A stretch of DNA of 9,360 nt from Oscillospiraceae bacterium (GCA_015064195.1 SVSO01000107.1:1-9360); one strand, 5' to 3'. Shown: positions 1 to 5,195, numbered from the stretch's first letter. The notes: generated by a model from the sequence alone, not told the origin. Numbers and translations are program-made.

Positions 1-2
1 AG

Positions 3-152
3 TATTCAAAAGTGCAGATGGATAACATAGAGTTTTTTGCAAATAAACTGTACAATGCCATACAACAGCTATTGCGGAAAGATGCAGAAGACAATTTATC
101 TGTGAAATATAATGCTTTGTTTTGTGGCTTGGAAAATTTTCTTGATAAATAG
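3..152 (+). CDS. C-terminal 49 residues of an unrecognised protein, truncated by the window edge
   Basis: One reading frame stays open from the left edge (first full codon at base 3) to a TAG at 150-152. The 49 residues read YSKVQMDNIEFF... to ...GLENFLDK. They are rich in Asn, Lys, Leu and Phe and look helical and soluble, with no membrane segment. I do not recognise the family. The AT-rich composition matches the XRE-type gene that follows rather than the GC-rich genes to the right, so it probably belongs to the same segment. A stem-loop begins 13 nt after the stop. An internal ATG at 18-20 exists, but no ribosome binding site precedes it, so I read this as the tail of a longer gene. Chance openness of an AT-rich frame over 49 codons cannot be fully excluded. 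Confidence 0.5.
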   Translation, partial: YSKVQMDNIEFFANKLYNAIQQLLRKDAEDNLSVKYNALFCGLENFLDK

Positions 153-164
153 AGAAATCATTTT

Positions 165-186
165 TGCTTTTGTGTCCGCAAAAGCA
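165..186 (+). other. Stem-loop after the truncated gene
   Basis: TGCTTTTGT at 165-173 pairs with GCAAAAGCA at 178-186 (one G-T pair), with a 4-nt loop GTCC. It lies 13 nt after the stop of the truncated gene. No run of T follows on either strand, so it is not a textbook intrinsic terminator. It could protect the mRNA 3' end or be a degenerate terminator. Confidence 0.4.
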
Positions 187-262
187 GTGCTTCACATGTT
201 TTAATTAAAGGCTACAACAAAATTATCACCTGTTGATTAAGCAAAAAAGTTCAACAAAACGA

Positions 263-378
263 GCCTTCCCCAGTGGGGGAAGGGGGACCGCGACAGCGGT
301 GGATGAGGTGTTACAAAGCCTCAAACAACTCCTCATCCGTCAGCCTTGCGGCTGCCACCTTCTCCCACAGGAGAAGGC
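263..378. repeat. Long imperfect dyad repeat element A
   Basis: The two arms (263-308 and 331-378) are imperfect reverse complements around a 22-bp centre. Each arm carries its own hairpin: CCTTCCCC/GGGGAAGG in the left arm and CCTTCTCC/GGAGAAGG (as CCTTCTCCcacaGGAGAAGG) in the right. A second small hairpin follows (ACCGC/GCGGT left, AGCC/GGCT right), then GGATGAGG on the left and its complement CCTCATCC on the right. Read inward from its outer end, the right arm is hairpin, TGGCA, hairpin, TGACGGATGAGG. Element B at 1671-1797 has the same order. I recall sequences of this kind as very common intergenic repeats in gut Clostridia; that is memory, not a search. It has no coding capacity and no obvious target-site duplication. 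The RNA could fold into one long cruciform-like structure. Confidence 0.75.
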
Positions 379-406
379 TTTTTGCTACCTGTCCGTTTTC
401 ATAAGA

Positions 407-433
407 AGCAAACTGTGTGTAGACACGTTTGCT
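407..433. other. Bulged stem-loop downstream of repeat A
   Basis: AGCAAAC (407-413) pairs with GTTTGCT (427-433). After a one-base bulge at 414, GTGT (415-418) pairs with ACAC (423-426), leaving a 4-nt loop. That makes 11 pairs in 27 nt. No T tract follows, so no terminator is called. Function unknown; it may be a remnant of the neighbouring repeat or a protein-binding dyad. Confidence 0.4.
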
Positions 434-491
434 ATGCTTGTTAATCTATATCGTTTTTAATAAGCAATATATAGTTGAATAATTATATTAA

Positions 492-510
492 ATTCGCTTG
501 CGAAGCGAGT
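492..510. other. Short stem-loop upstream of the XRE gene promoter
   Basis: ATTCGCTT (492-499) pairs with AAGCGAGT (503-510), one pair being G-T, around the loop GCG. It ends 20 bp before the -35 box of the XRE-type gene. The following TGTTTCT is only weakly T-rich. It might end transcription arriving from the left or serve as an upstream operator. Confidence 0.3.
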
Positions 511-529
511 TGTTTCTAATACGAGGTTA

Positions 530-558
530 TTGACCGATGCTCACTGATGAAGTATAAT
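530..558 (+). promoter_or_regulatory. Sigma-A promoter of the XRE-TPR regulator
   Basis: The -35 box TTGACC (530-535) and a perfect -10 box TATAAT (553-558) are separated by 17 bp. Transcription should begin near 565, giving a leader of about 38 nt before the ATG at 603. This is one of the two best sigma-A matches in the window. It shows that the gene is transcribed alone, not from the truncated gene to its left. Confidence 0.8.
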
Positions 559-563
559 ATTAG

Positions 564-575
564 TATCAGCTGATA
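564..575. promoter_or_regulatory. 12-bp perfect palindrome, candidate operator
   Basis: TATCAGCTGATA is its own reverse complement over all 12 bases. It covers the predicted transcription start, 5 bp after the -10 box. XRE-type regulators commonly bind short palindromes at their own promoters and repress them, so autoregulation is the simplest reading. That is inference: no second copy of the full 12-mer was noticed in the window. Confidence 0.5.
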
Positions 576-602
576 AAATAATTGTTATATGGAGGTATCC
601 TT

Positions 603-1601
603 ATGGAATTAAAATTGGGTACTATTATAAAAAAACTTCGTACTGAGCGAGGAATCACGCAAGAAGAACTCGCGAACAAAATGGGAGTTTCCTATCAAGC
701 GGTTTCCAAGTGGGAAACAAACACAACAACACCGGATATCGCCATCCTTCCGCAACTCGCACTATTTTTCGGTGTTAGCATGGACGCATTGTTTTCTATG
801 AATCAAGATGACTATATAGAAAGAATCAGCAAAATGATTCGTGACGAGTATTCGATCACTCCCGAAAACTTTGTGTGGGCAGAAAGGTATTTGAAGGGAT
901 TACTTAGCGAAGAAAAGCAAAATAACACTGCACGTACTCTACTTGTGGAATTATATGAGCATCGAGAAAACAGAGATTCGCTCGCAGGTGGACGTCTTTG
1001 CGAAGAAGGATTGCTTATCGAGCCATCCAATATTGCTCTAATCGGCAAACTAACACGTATCAGAGAAAAGCGAAACGAAGCAGATCGTCTTATAAAATTT
1101 CTTGAAACTCTATATTCAAAGAACATCCAAAATATTGTTGTAATCGATGCATTAATATCCGCCTACATTAAATATGGAAAATATGATAATGCGACCAATT
1201 TGATGAACTCATCAAAAAAAAGAGCTATTTTCGATGTTTATAAAGGAGATATAGAGCTTGCATTTGGAAACAAAGGAAGTGCCAAAAGCATTTGGGCTTC
1301 TGCTGCGTTAGCCAATTATAATGACAGCAATCTTCTTTTTGAAATTGCAGAAAGATGCAACAAAATCAATGATACAGGAACTGCATTAAAATTATATCAG
1401 CAGTCCTATGAAGTTGCTCCTTCTCCTAAAGAAATGGATCCTTTGTATGCGCAGGCGTTTTTATATACCAACATTGGTATGAAGGAAAAGGCGATTCAAA
1501 TGTGGGAAAACATTATAAAAGCTCTCTCCGATGATTATGATATAAAAGACGGAGAGTGCGTAGATTGGGCAAAAAGAGAAATCGAAAAATTAAAGCAGTA
1601 A
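603..1601 (+). CDS. XRE-family transcriptional regulator with a helical TPR-like C-terminal half
   Basis: This 332-residue protein begins with a Cro/C1-type helix-turn-helix. Residues 1-45 carry LRTERGITQEELANKMGVS followed by YQAVSKWE, where TQEELANKMG is the first helix of the motif and YQAVSKWE the recognition helix. Residues 46-70 complete the five-helix domain. The remaining ~260 residues are all helical and TPR-like: pairs of helices such as DALISAYIKYGKYDNATNLM, TGTALKLYQQSYEVAPSP and LYTNIGMKEKAIQMWENII have the A-G-Y spacing of tetratricopeptide units. Such fusions usually sense a peptide, nucleotide or protein partner, as in RRNPP-type regulators, but the ligand here is unknown. I chose the ATG at 603 because GGAGG (591-595) lies 7 nt before it; the longer frame from a TTG at 582 would place that ribosome binding site inside the gene. 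Codon use is strikingly AT-rich compared with the genes from 1962 onward, and related dyad repeats lie on both sides, suggesting horizontal acquisition. No target gene is adjacent. Confidence 0.9.
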   Translation: MELKLGTIIKKLRTERGITQEELANKMGVSYQAVSKWETNTTTPDIAILPQLALFFGVSMDALFSMNQDDYIERISKMIRDEYSITPENFVWAERYLKGLLSEEKQNNTARTLLVELYEHRENRDSLAGGRLCEEGLLIEPSNIALIGKLTRIREKRNEADRLIKFLETLYSKNIQNIVVIDALISAYIKYGKYDNATNLMNSSKKRAIFDVYKGDIELAFGNKGSAKSIWASAALANYNDSNLLFEIAERCNKINDTGTALKLYQQSYEVAPSPKEMDPLYAQAFLYTNIGMKEKAIQMWENIIKALSDDYDIKDGECVDWAKREIEKLKQ

Positions 1602-1629
1602 ACCTTTGTTGTCTTAAATTAAGTCAGTG

Positions 1630-1650
1630 CTTGTCAGGAAAATTGACAAG
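1630..1650 (+). other. Stem-loop after the XRE-type gene
   Basis: CTTGTCA (1630-1636) pairs perfectly with TGACAAG (1644-1650) around a 7-nt loop, 28 nt after the stop of the XRE-type gene. The sequence after it (ACATAGATG) is not T-rich, so it is at best a weak terminator. Transcripts may instead end within repeat B or at 1863-1904. Confidence 0.35.
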
Positions 1651-1670
1651 ACATAGATGAATATAAAAAA

Positions 1671-1797
1671 GGCTCCCTTGTGTAAAGGGAGCTGACGCCG
1701 AAGGCGGCTGAGGGATTGTTTTGATTAGAAATCTTTCTTCTTTTACAATCCCTCCGTCACGGCTACGCCGTGCCACCTCCCTTTACACAAGGGAGGC
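1671..1797. repeat. Long imperfect dyad repeat element B
   Basis: The left arm (1671-1719) and right arm (1745-1797) are imperfect reverse complements around a 25-bp centre. Each arm starts, from outside, with the hairpin CTCCCTT-GTGTA-AAGGGAG, followed by a second small hairpin (GCCGaaGGC left, GGCtacGCC right) and then GAGGGATTGT toward the centre. Read inward from its outer end, the right arm is hairpin, TGGCA, hairpin, TGACGGAGGGATTGT, the same layout as element A. The arms keep their ability to pair despite differing in sequence, which suggests the folded form matters or that the element spreads as a folded unit. No open frame or transposase is present. I recall very similar sequences as abundant dispersed repeats in gut Clostridia, from memory only. 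Confidence 0.8.
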
Positions 1798-1862
1798 TCG
1801 TTGCCGCCCGATAGTACAACGAAAAGGTGTAATACACTATACCTTGCAGAGCAAGGCGTGTG

Positions 1863-1904
1863 AAAAGGAGTACGAACAAATCGTCCGTACTCCTTTTGTT
1901 TTTT
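1863..1904 (+). terminator. Intrinsic terminator, possibly working in both directions
   Basis: AAAAGGAGTACG (1863-1874) pairs perfectly over 12 bp with CGTACTCCTTTT (1886-1897) around an 11-nt loop. GTTTTTT follows at 1898-1904, giving a good plus-strand terminator. On the minus strand the stem ends in TTTT, so it may also stop transcripts of the LysR gene, whose stop codon is 57 bp away. The plus-strand transcript it serves would be read-through from the XRE-type gene and repeat B. Confidence 0.7.
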
Positions 1905-1961
1905 CGGCAGGTAAAACCTACTTTATCGAAGGCACCCGTTCGGGAGCGTTTTTCTGTTGAT

Positions 1962-2861
1962 TCATCCATGTCCCTTGCTTGCTTCGCGGTAGAGGGCCAT
2001 GATGCGCTGGGTGATCTCCTCGTGACCGAAATCCTTGCGGAAAACGATGTTCGTTTCCCGGATCATGCCGAGATTTTCGATGGGAAGGGCGGTCAGCTTG
2101 CCCTTGTTCAGCTCGTCAAGGCAGGCGCTTTTTGCGAGGATGGAGATTCCAAGATCCTTGCGGATGAGGTCTTTGATGGCCGCCACGCTGTCCACCTCAA
2201 GGATGACATCGAAATCCGCAATGGATTCGCCGATGCTCTCAAGATGGGATTCAAACAGGATGCGGGTGGCGGATGTGGGCAGGCGGAGGATCATCTTCTG
2301 CCGCTTCAGCTCGGCGATCGTCACCATGGCGCGGGAGGCGAGCGGGCTTTCGGGCGCGGTGATGCAGAGCAGCTGATCGGTGTCAAGGAGCAGGGAATTG
2401 AGCCCCCGTCCCGCCGGTCTGCTGTCCACGATGGCCAGATCCAGCTCATAGTTTTCGATCATATTATAAAGATTGTTTATCGTATCAGTAATAATCATGA
2501 TGCTCGCACCCTCGGCTTCTGCGCTGTATTTGGCCAGAATTTCCGTGACGAGACTGGATTCCGACGTGTGGGTGATGCCGATGCGGAGGCGTGTCATCCG
2601 CTTTTCGCAGTCTGCAAGTGCCGCACGAAGCCGGTCGTTCATGGCATTCATGCGCCTTGCGTACTTGAGAACGATCTCACCTTCGGGTGTCAGGCGGATA
2701 TCCCGCTTATTTCGGATGAAAATATGTACGCCAAGCTCACTTTCCAGCTGGTTGATATGATGACTGACGGCGGGCTGGGTGAGCGAGAGCTTCTCTGCTG
2801 CTTTTGTAAAACTGCCGCATCCGGCAACTGCGATGAGCGTCATGATTTTGGGATCAAGCAT
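1962..2861 (-). CDS. LysR-family transcriptional regulator
   Basis: This 299-residue protein has the usual LysR length and two-part build. The N-terminal winged helix-turn-helix spans about residues 1-60: GSFTKAAEKLSLTQPAVSHH, INQLESELG, then the wing IRLTPEGE. A linker helix follows to about residue 88. The rest is a periplasmic-binding-protein-like effector domain (LRIGITHTSE, then the hinge and second lobe around ITAPESPLASRAM and DLGISILAKSA). The start at 2861 is chosen because AGGTG (within 2871-2876) lies 9 nt upstream; a longer frame from 2900 has no ribosome binding site. The gene is divergent from the antiporter/MgtC operon across 145 bp, the classic arrangement in which a LysR protein controls the divergent genes and itself. 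The effector is unknown. No TTA, CTA or TCA codon is used, which opens a long antisense frame of no significance. Confidence 0.93.
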   Translation of the reverse strand: MLDPKIMTLIAVAGCGSFTKAAEKLSLTQPAVSHHINQLESELGVHIFIRNKRDIRLTPEGEIVLKYARRMNAMNDRLRAALADCEKRMTRLRIGITHTSESSLVTEILAKYSAEAEGASIMIITDTINNLYNMIENYELDLAIVDSRPAGRGLNSLLLDTDQLLCITAPESPLASRAMVTIAELKRQKMILRLPTSATRILFESHLESIGESIADFDVILEVDSVAAIKDLIRKDLGISILAKSACLDELNKGKLTALPIENLGMIRETNIVFRKDFGHEEITQRIMALYREASKGHG

Positions 2862-2912
2862 GATTGTTTGCACCTCATTTAAAATATTTATGATAGCCAT
2901 AAAAAAATTGAT

Positions 2913-2941
2913 TTGACTTATTGTTAATATTAGTATATCAT
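2913..2941 (+). promoter_or_regulatory. Promoter of the antiporter/MgtC operon
   Basis: The -35 box TTGACT (2913-2918) and the -10 box TATCAT (2936-2941) are separated by 17 bp. The start would fall near 2948, leaving a leader of about 59 nt before the ATG at 3007. The -10 box overlaps that of the opposing LysR promoter, so the two promoters are likely to be mutually exclusive. Confidence 0.7.
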
Positions 2942-2948
2942 ATTACAA
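2921..2948. promoter_or_regulatory. Imperfect dyad over the divergent promoters, candidate LysR site
   Basis: TTGT-T-AATAT (2921-2930) is mirrored by ATATT-ACAA (2940-2948), differing by one inserted base. The dyad spans both opposing -10 boxes. LysR proteins bind AT-rich dyads in divergent promoter regions, so this is a reasonable candidate, although in AT-rich DNA such symmetry arises easily by chance. Confidence 0.35.
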
Positions 2949-2960
2949 AGGACTTTACAA
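2932..2960 (-). promoter_or_regulatory. Candidate promoter of the LysR gene
   Basis: On the minus strand TTGTAA (2960-2955) and TATACT (2937-2932) are 17 bp apart. The -10 matches 5 of 6 consensus bases and the -35 matches 4 of 6. It faces and overlaps the antiporter promoter. The match is weaker, as expected for an autoregulated or activator-dependent gene, and other AT-rich placements are possible. Confidence 0.45.
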
Positions 2961-2981
2961 GTCCTTTACACAAACTTTACG
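2953..2981 (+). repeat. Three CTTTAC(A/G) heptamers spaced exactly 11 bp apart
   Basis: CTTTACA at 2953-2959, CTTTACA at 2964-2970 and CTTTACG at 2975-2981 start 11 bp apart, so they lie on one face of the DNA helix. They begin about 5 bp after the predicted start of the antiporter transcript and sit wholly in its leader. Overlapping them, AAAGGAC (2947-2953) and GTCCTTT (2961-2967) form a 7-bp inverted repeat with a 7-nt loop. The array could bind a repressor, or the hairpin could act in the mRNA. The binding protein is unknown; the neighbouring LysR is the first candidate. Confidence 0.5.
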
Positions 2982-3006
2982 AAAAAATTCACAATCCGGA
3001 GTCAGA

Positions 3007-4461
3007 ATGCTTGGAATTACAAACCCCGCCGCGCAGATCATTTTGTCCGTCTCCCTCATGCTCATGGGCGGCTACGCGGCGACACGCATCACAAAGCGGC
3101 TGCACCTTCCCAACGTCACCGCTTACATACTGGTGGGAATCCTTCTCGGCCCCATGGTCACAGGCATCGTGCCGCAGACGGTAATCGACGGCATGGCGTT
3201 TCTGTCGGATATCGCCATCGCTCTCATCGCCTTCAACGTGGGCGAATTCTTCCGTCTCTCCGCCCTCAGAAAGACCGGCGGCGGCGCACTGCTCATCACC
3301 CTCATCGAAGCCACGGTGGTTTCCGTGTCCATGTTTGCTGTCATGTATTTCGTCCTGCGCATCGGATTCGCCCTGTCCATCGTGCTCGCGGCGTTGGCGG
3401 CGGCAACGGCTCCCACCTCCACCATGATGACCATCCGCCAGACCCGCGCAAAAGGTCCGTTCGTGGACAATCTTCTGCAGGTCATGGCGCTGGACAACGT
3501 GATCGGCCTCGTGACGTACAGCGTGGCCATTTCGCTGGCATTGGCATTCACGGCAGGGCAGGTGGATGCGGGCACGGTGCTGCTTCCCGTGGCGAAAAAT
3601 CTGGGGGCGGCGGCCATCGGCGCGGTGTTCGGCGTGATCCTCAAGCTGCTCATGCCGCCGGGAAAATCCACGGACAACCGGCTCATCATCGCGGTGGGCG
3701 TGCTGTTCGCCTTCTGCGGCGTATGCGCACTGCTTGACGTTTCGCCCCTCCTCGGCTGCATGATGATCGGCACGGTGTACATCAATTTAACGAACGATAA
3801 GAATCTGTTTTTGCAGATGGGATACCTCAGCCCGCCCATTATGCTGCTCTATTTTGTCAGATCCGGCCTGAACTTTGACTTCTCCGCCTTTACAAACGGC
3901 GGCTCATTCGGCGGCTCTCCCCTCTGGCTCATCAGCGGCGTGTTCTTCCTTCTGCGCCTCATCACCAAATACGGCGGCGCATTCGCGGGAAGTGCCATCC
4001 TGCGCCGTCCCCGTGAGGTGCGCAATTTCCTCGGCATGGCACTCATTCCCCAGGCAGGCGTGGCCATCGGTCTGTCAGCCCTCGGTGCGCGTGCACTGGG
4101 CGGCGAGCTTGGCACAGCACTGGAGAATGTTATCCTCGCCTCCAGCATCCTGTACGAATTTGTCGGCCCTGCGCTGGCGAAAATGGCCCTCTCCCTGTCC
4201 GGCTCCATCGGCCGTGCGGATGATCCGGAATCCGAACCGCCGCCGAAGGATGCATCGGAGCTGATCGCGCAGGTGAAGAAGATCCGGGAGGAAAATGCCC
4301 GGGAGGAATCGGAGCGCGTGCGGGAGATGACCGAGCACGGCATCTACCATCCGCCTCCCATCGGTGAGGAGGAGCGCGCCTTCACCGAAGCGGCGGAGGA
4401 GCACATGGAAGCACTCACCTCCCAGCGTCCGGGACTGCTTTCCGGAAGATTCAGACGATAG
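3007..4461 (+). CDS. CPA2/Kef-type cation:proton antiporter
   Basis: This 484-residue membrane protein exchanges a monovalent cation (Na+ or K+, not decidable here) for protons. Residues 1-398 are almost wholly hydrophobic, about 12 membrane segments with no separate signal peptide. Family landmarks are TAYILVGILLGP (38-49), AATAPTSTMMTIRQT (132-146), ALDNVIGLVTY (161-171), LLGCMMIGTVYINL (248-261), YFVRSGLNFDF (282-292) and GMALIPQAGVAIGLSALG (343-360). The ion-binding pair, usually Asp-Asp in electrogenic CPA2 members, reads Asp163-Asn164. Residues ~400-484 form a hydrophilic tail, strongly charged and likely coiled-coil at 415-445; it carries no TrkA-N/RCK domain, unlike Kef proteins. The ATG at 3007 follows GGAG (2998-3001) by 5 nt. 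It is the first gene of an operon with the MgtC-like gene 14 bp downstream, divergent from LysR. Assignment to the superfamily is firm; ion specificity is not. Confidence 0.92.
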   Translation: MLGITNPAAQIILSVSLMLMGGYAATRITKRLHLPNVTAYILVGILLGPMVTGIVPQTVIDGMAFLSDIAIALIAFNVGEFFRLSALRKTGGGALLITLIEATVVSVSMFAVMYFVLRIGFALSIVLAALAAATAPTSTMMTIRQTRAKGPFVDNLLQVMALDNVIGLVTYSVAISLALAFTAGQVDAGTVLLPVAKNLGAAAIGAVFGVILKLLMPPGKSTDNRLIIAVGVLFAFCGVCALLDVSPLLGCMMIGTVYINLTNDKNLFLQMGYLSPPIMLLYFVRSGLNFDFSAFTNGGSFGGSPLWLISGVFFLLRLITKYGGAFAGSAILRRPREVRNFLGMALIPQAGVAIGLSALGARALGGELGTALENVILASSILYEFVGPALAKMALSLSGSIGRADDPESEPPPKDASELIAQVKKIREENAREESERVREMTEHGIYHPPPIGEEERAFTEAAEEHMEALTSQRPGLLSGRFRR

Positions 4462-4475
4462 AAAGGAATTTTATC

Positions 4476-5195
4476 ATGTACTACGATCCCATTGGAACAC
4501 TTCTCGGCCCGTGGGCGGGGGAATTATCCCTCGGTTCCATCATCCTGCGGCCCGTACTTGCCATCCTTCTGGCGGCTCTCATCGGCTGTGAGCGCGCGAC
4601 CAAGCGTCACGCGGCAGGCCTTCGCACCTTTATGCTGGTGTCGCTGGCATCTTCCACCGCCATGATGGTGGACATCATGCTGATGAACCGTCTCGGCGCG
4701 ATCCTGCCTCTCATGTCGGCGGCAACGGTCATCGCGGCGGCCATTATTTCCTCCAATTCCATCCTGTTCAGCTCGAAAAATCAGATCAAGGGCCTGACCA
4801 CATCGGCGGGACTCTGGGCCAGCGCCATCATTGGTGCGACCAGCGGTGCGGGACTTTACACCGTCACCCTCATCGGATTTGTGGCACTCATCTGCTGTCT
4901 CTCATGGTTCCCGCGCATCGAAATGTACCTGAAAAACCGCTCCGACCACTTTGAGATCCACCTTGAGCTGGCGAACCGTCAGAGCCTGCAGGATTTCACC
5001 GCCATGCTCCGGAAGCTGGGACTGCGCATCGACGACATCGAAGCCAATCCCGCCTACGCCAACTCCGGCCTCGCGGTGTACACCGTATCGCTGACGGTGG
5101 TGGCCAAGGAGCTGAAGAAATACAAGACCCACCGTGAGATCATCGAAGCCCTCGGCTCGCCCGAATATGTGTATTATGTGGAAGAAATGATGTAA
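4476..5195 (+). CDS. MgtC/SapB-family membrane protein, divergent type
   Basis: This 239-residue protein has an N-terminal membrane domain (about residues 18-145, four to five helices) and a C-terminal cytoplasmic ACT-like domain (about 155-239, beginning FEIHLEL). MgtC signatures visible are LAALIGCERATKRHAAGLRT (32-51) with FMLVSLASS after it, and NQIKGLTTSAGLWASAIIG (102-120). The glycine-rich GIGFLGAG stretch expected between them is replaced by IAAAIISSNSILFSS (86-100). Family members support growth at low Mg2+ and modulate membrane energetics; Salmonella MgtC inhibits the F1Fo ATP synthase. The role here is inferred to be ion or pH balance, because it shares an operon with a cation:proton antiporter (14-bp gap, AGGA at 4464-4467, 8 nt before the ATG). 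The stop codon is embedded in the stem of the following terminator. Confidence 0.88.
   Translation: MYYDPIGTLLGPWAGELSLGSIILRPVLAILLAALIGCERATKRHAAGLRTFMLVSLASSTAMMVDIMLMNRLGAILPLMSAATVIAAAIISSNSILFSSKNQIKGLTTSAGLWASAIIGATSGAGLYTVTLIGFVALICCLSWFPRIEMYLKNRSDHFEIHLELANRQSLQDFTAMLRKLGLRIDDIEANPAYANSGLAVYTVSLTVVAKELKKYKTHREIIEALGSPEYVYYVEEMM

Larger units (their letters stand above)
153..602. other. Intergenic stretch with hairpins, a dyad repeat and a promoter
   Basis: This 450-bp gap has no convincing gene. In order it holds a stem-loop (165-186), a long two-armed dyad repeat (263-378), a bulged stem-loop (407-433), a short stem-loop (492-510), and the promoter and palindrome of the XRE-type gene (530-575). 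A 75-codon open frame through the repeat is explained by the repeat itself and is not called. Confidence 0.7.
1602..1961. other. Intergenic stretch between the XRE and LysR genes
   Basis: This 360-bp gap holds a small stem-loop (1630-1650), the dyad repeat B (1671-1797), a hairpin of CCTTGC/GCAAGG (1842-1856) and a strong intrinsic terminator (1863-1904). Short open frames crossing the repeat on both strands have no ribosome binding site and are not called. The AT-rich to GC-rich transition falls in or just after this gap. Confidence 0.65.

Noticed and set aside
263..378. CRISPR-like or riboswitch interpretation of the repeat region
   Set aside because: There are two inverted arms only, with no regularly spaced direct repeats and spacers, and no resemblance to a riboswitch class that I know.
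233..460. 75-codon open frame across repeat A
   Set aside because: Its sequence is set by the dyad repeat, it lacks a ribosome binding site, and it shows no protein features.
582..602. Seven-residue N-terminal extension of the XRE regulator from a TTG codon
   Set aside because: The clear GGAGG at 591-595 lies inside it and is correctly spaced for the ATG at 603. The XRE domain starts naturally at MELKLGTIIKKLR.
1931..1953. Possible second plus-strand terminator (GCACCCG/CGGGAGC followed by T5)
   Set aside because: The stem has a mismatch and a 2-nt loop unless shortened to three pairs, so it is too weak to call.
1721..1969. Short open frames on both strands across repeat B and the terminator
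   Set aside because: They run through a dyad repeat and an intrinsic terminator and have no ribosome binding site.
1860..2882. 340-codon open frame on the plus strand opposite the LysR gene
   Set aside because: Same cause: antisense register with a gene lacking TTA, CTA and TCA codons. It also starts inside the terminator hairpin at 1863-1897 and shows no known domain.
3123..4404. Several open frames of 109-238 codons on the minus strand opposite the antiporter
   Set aside because: Low-complexity translations rich in Arg, Ser, Ala, Thr and Pro, no ribosome binding sites, and fully covered by a well-supported gene.
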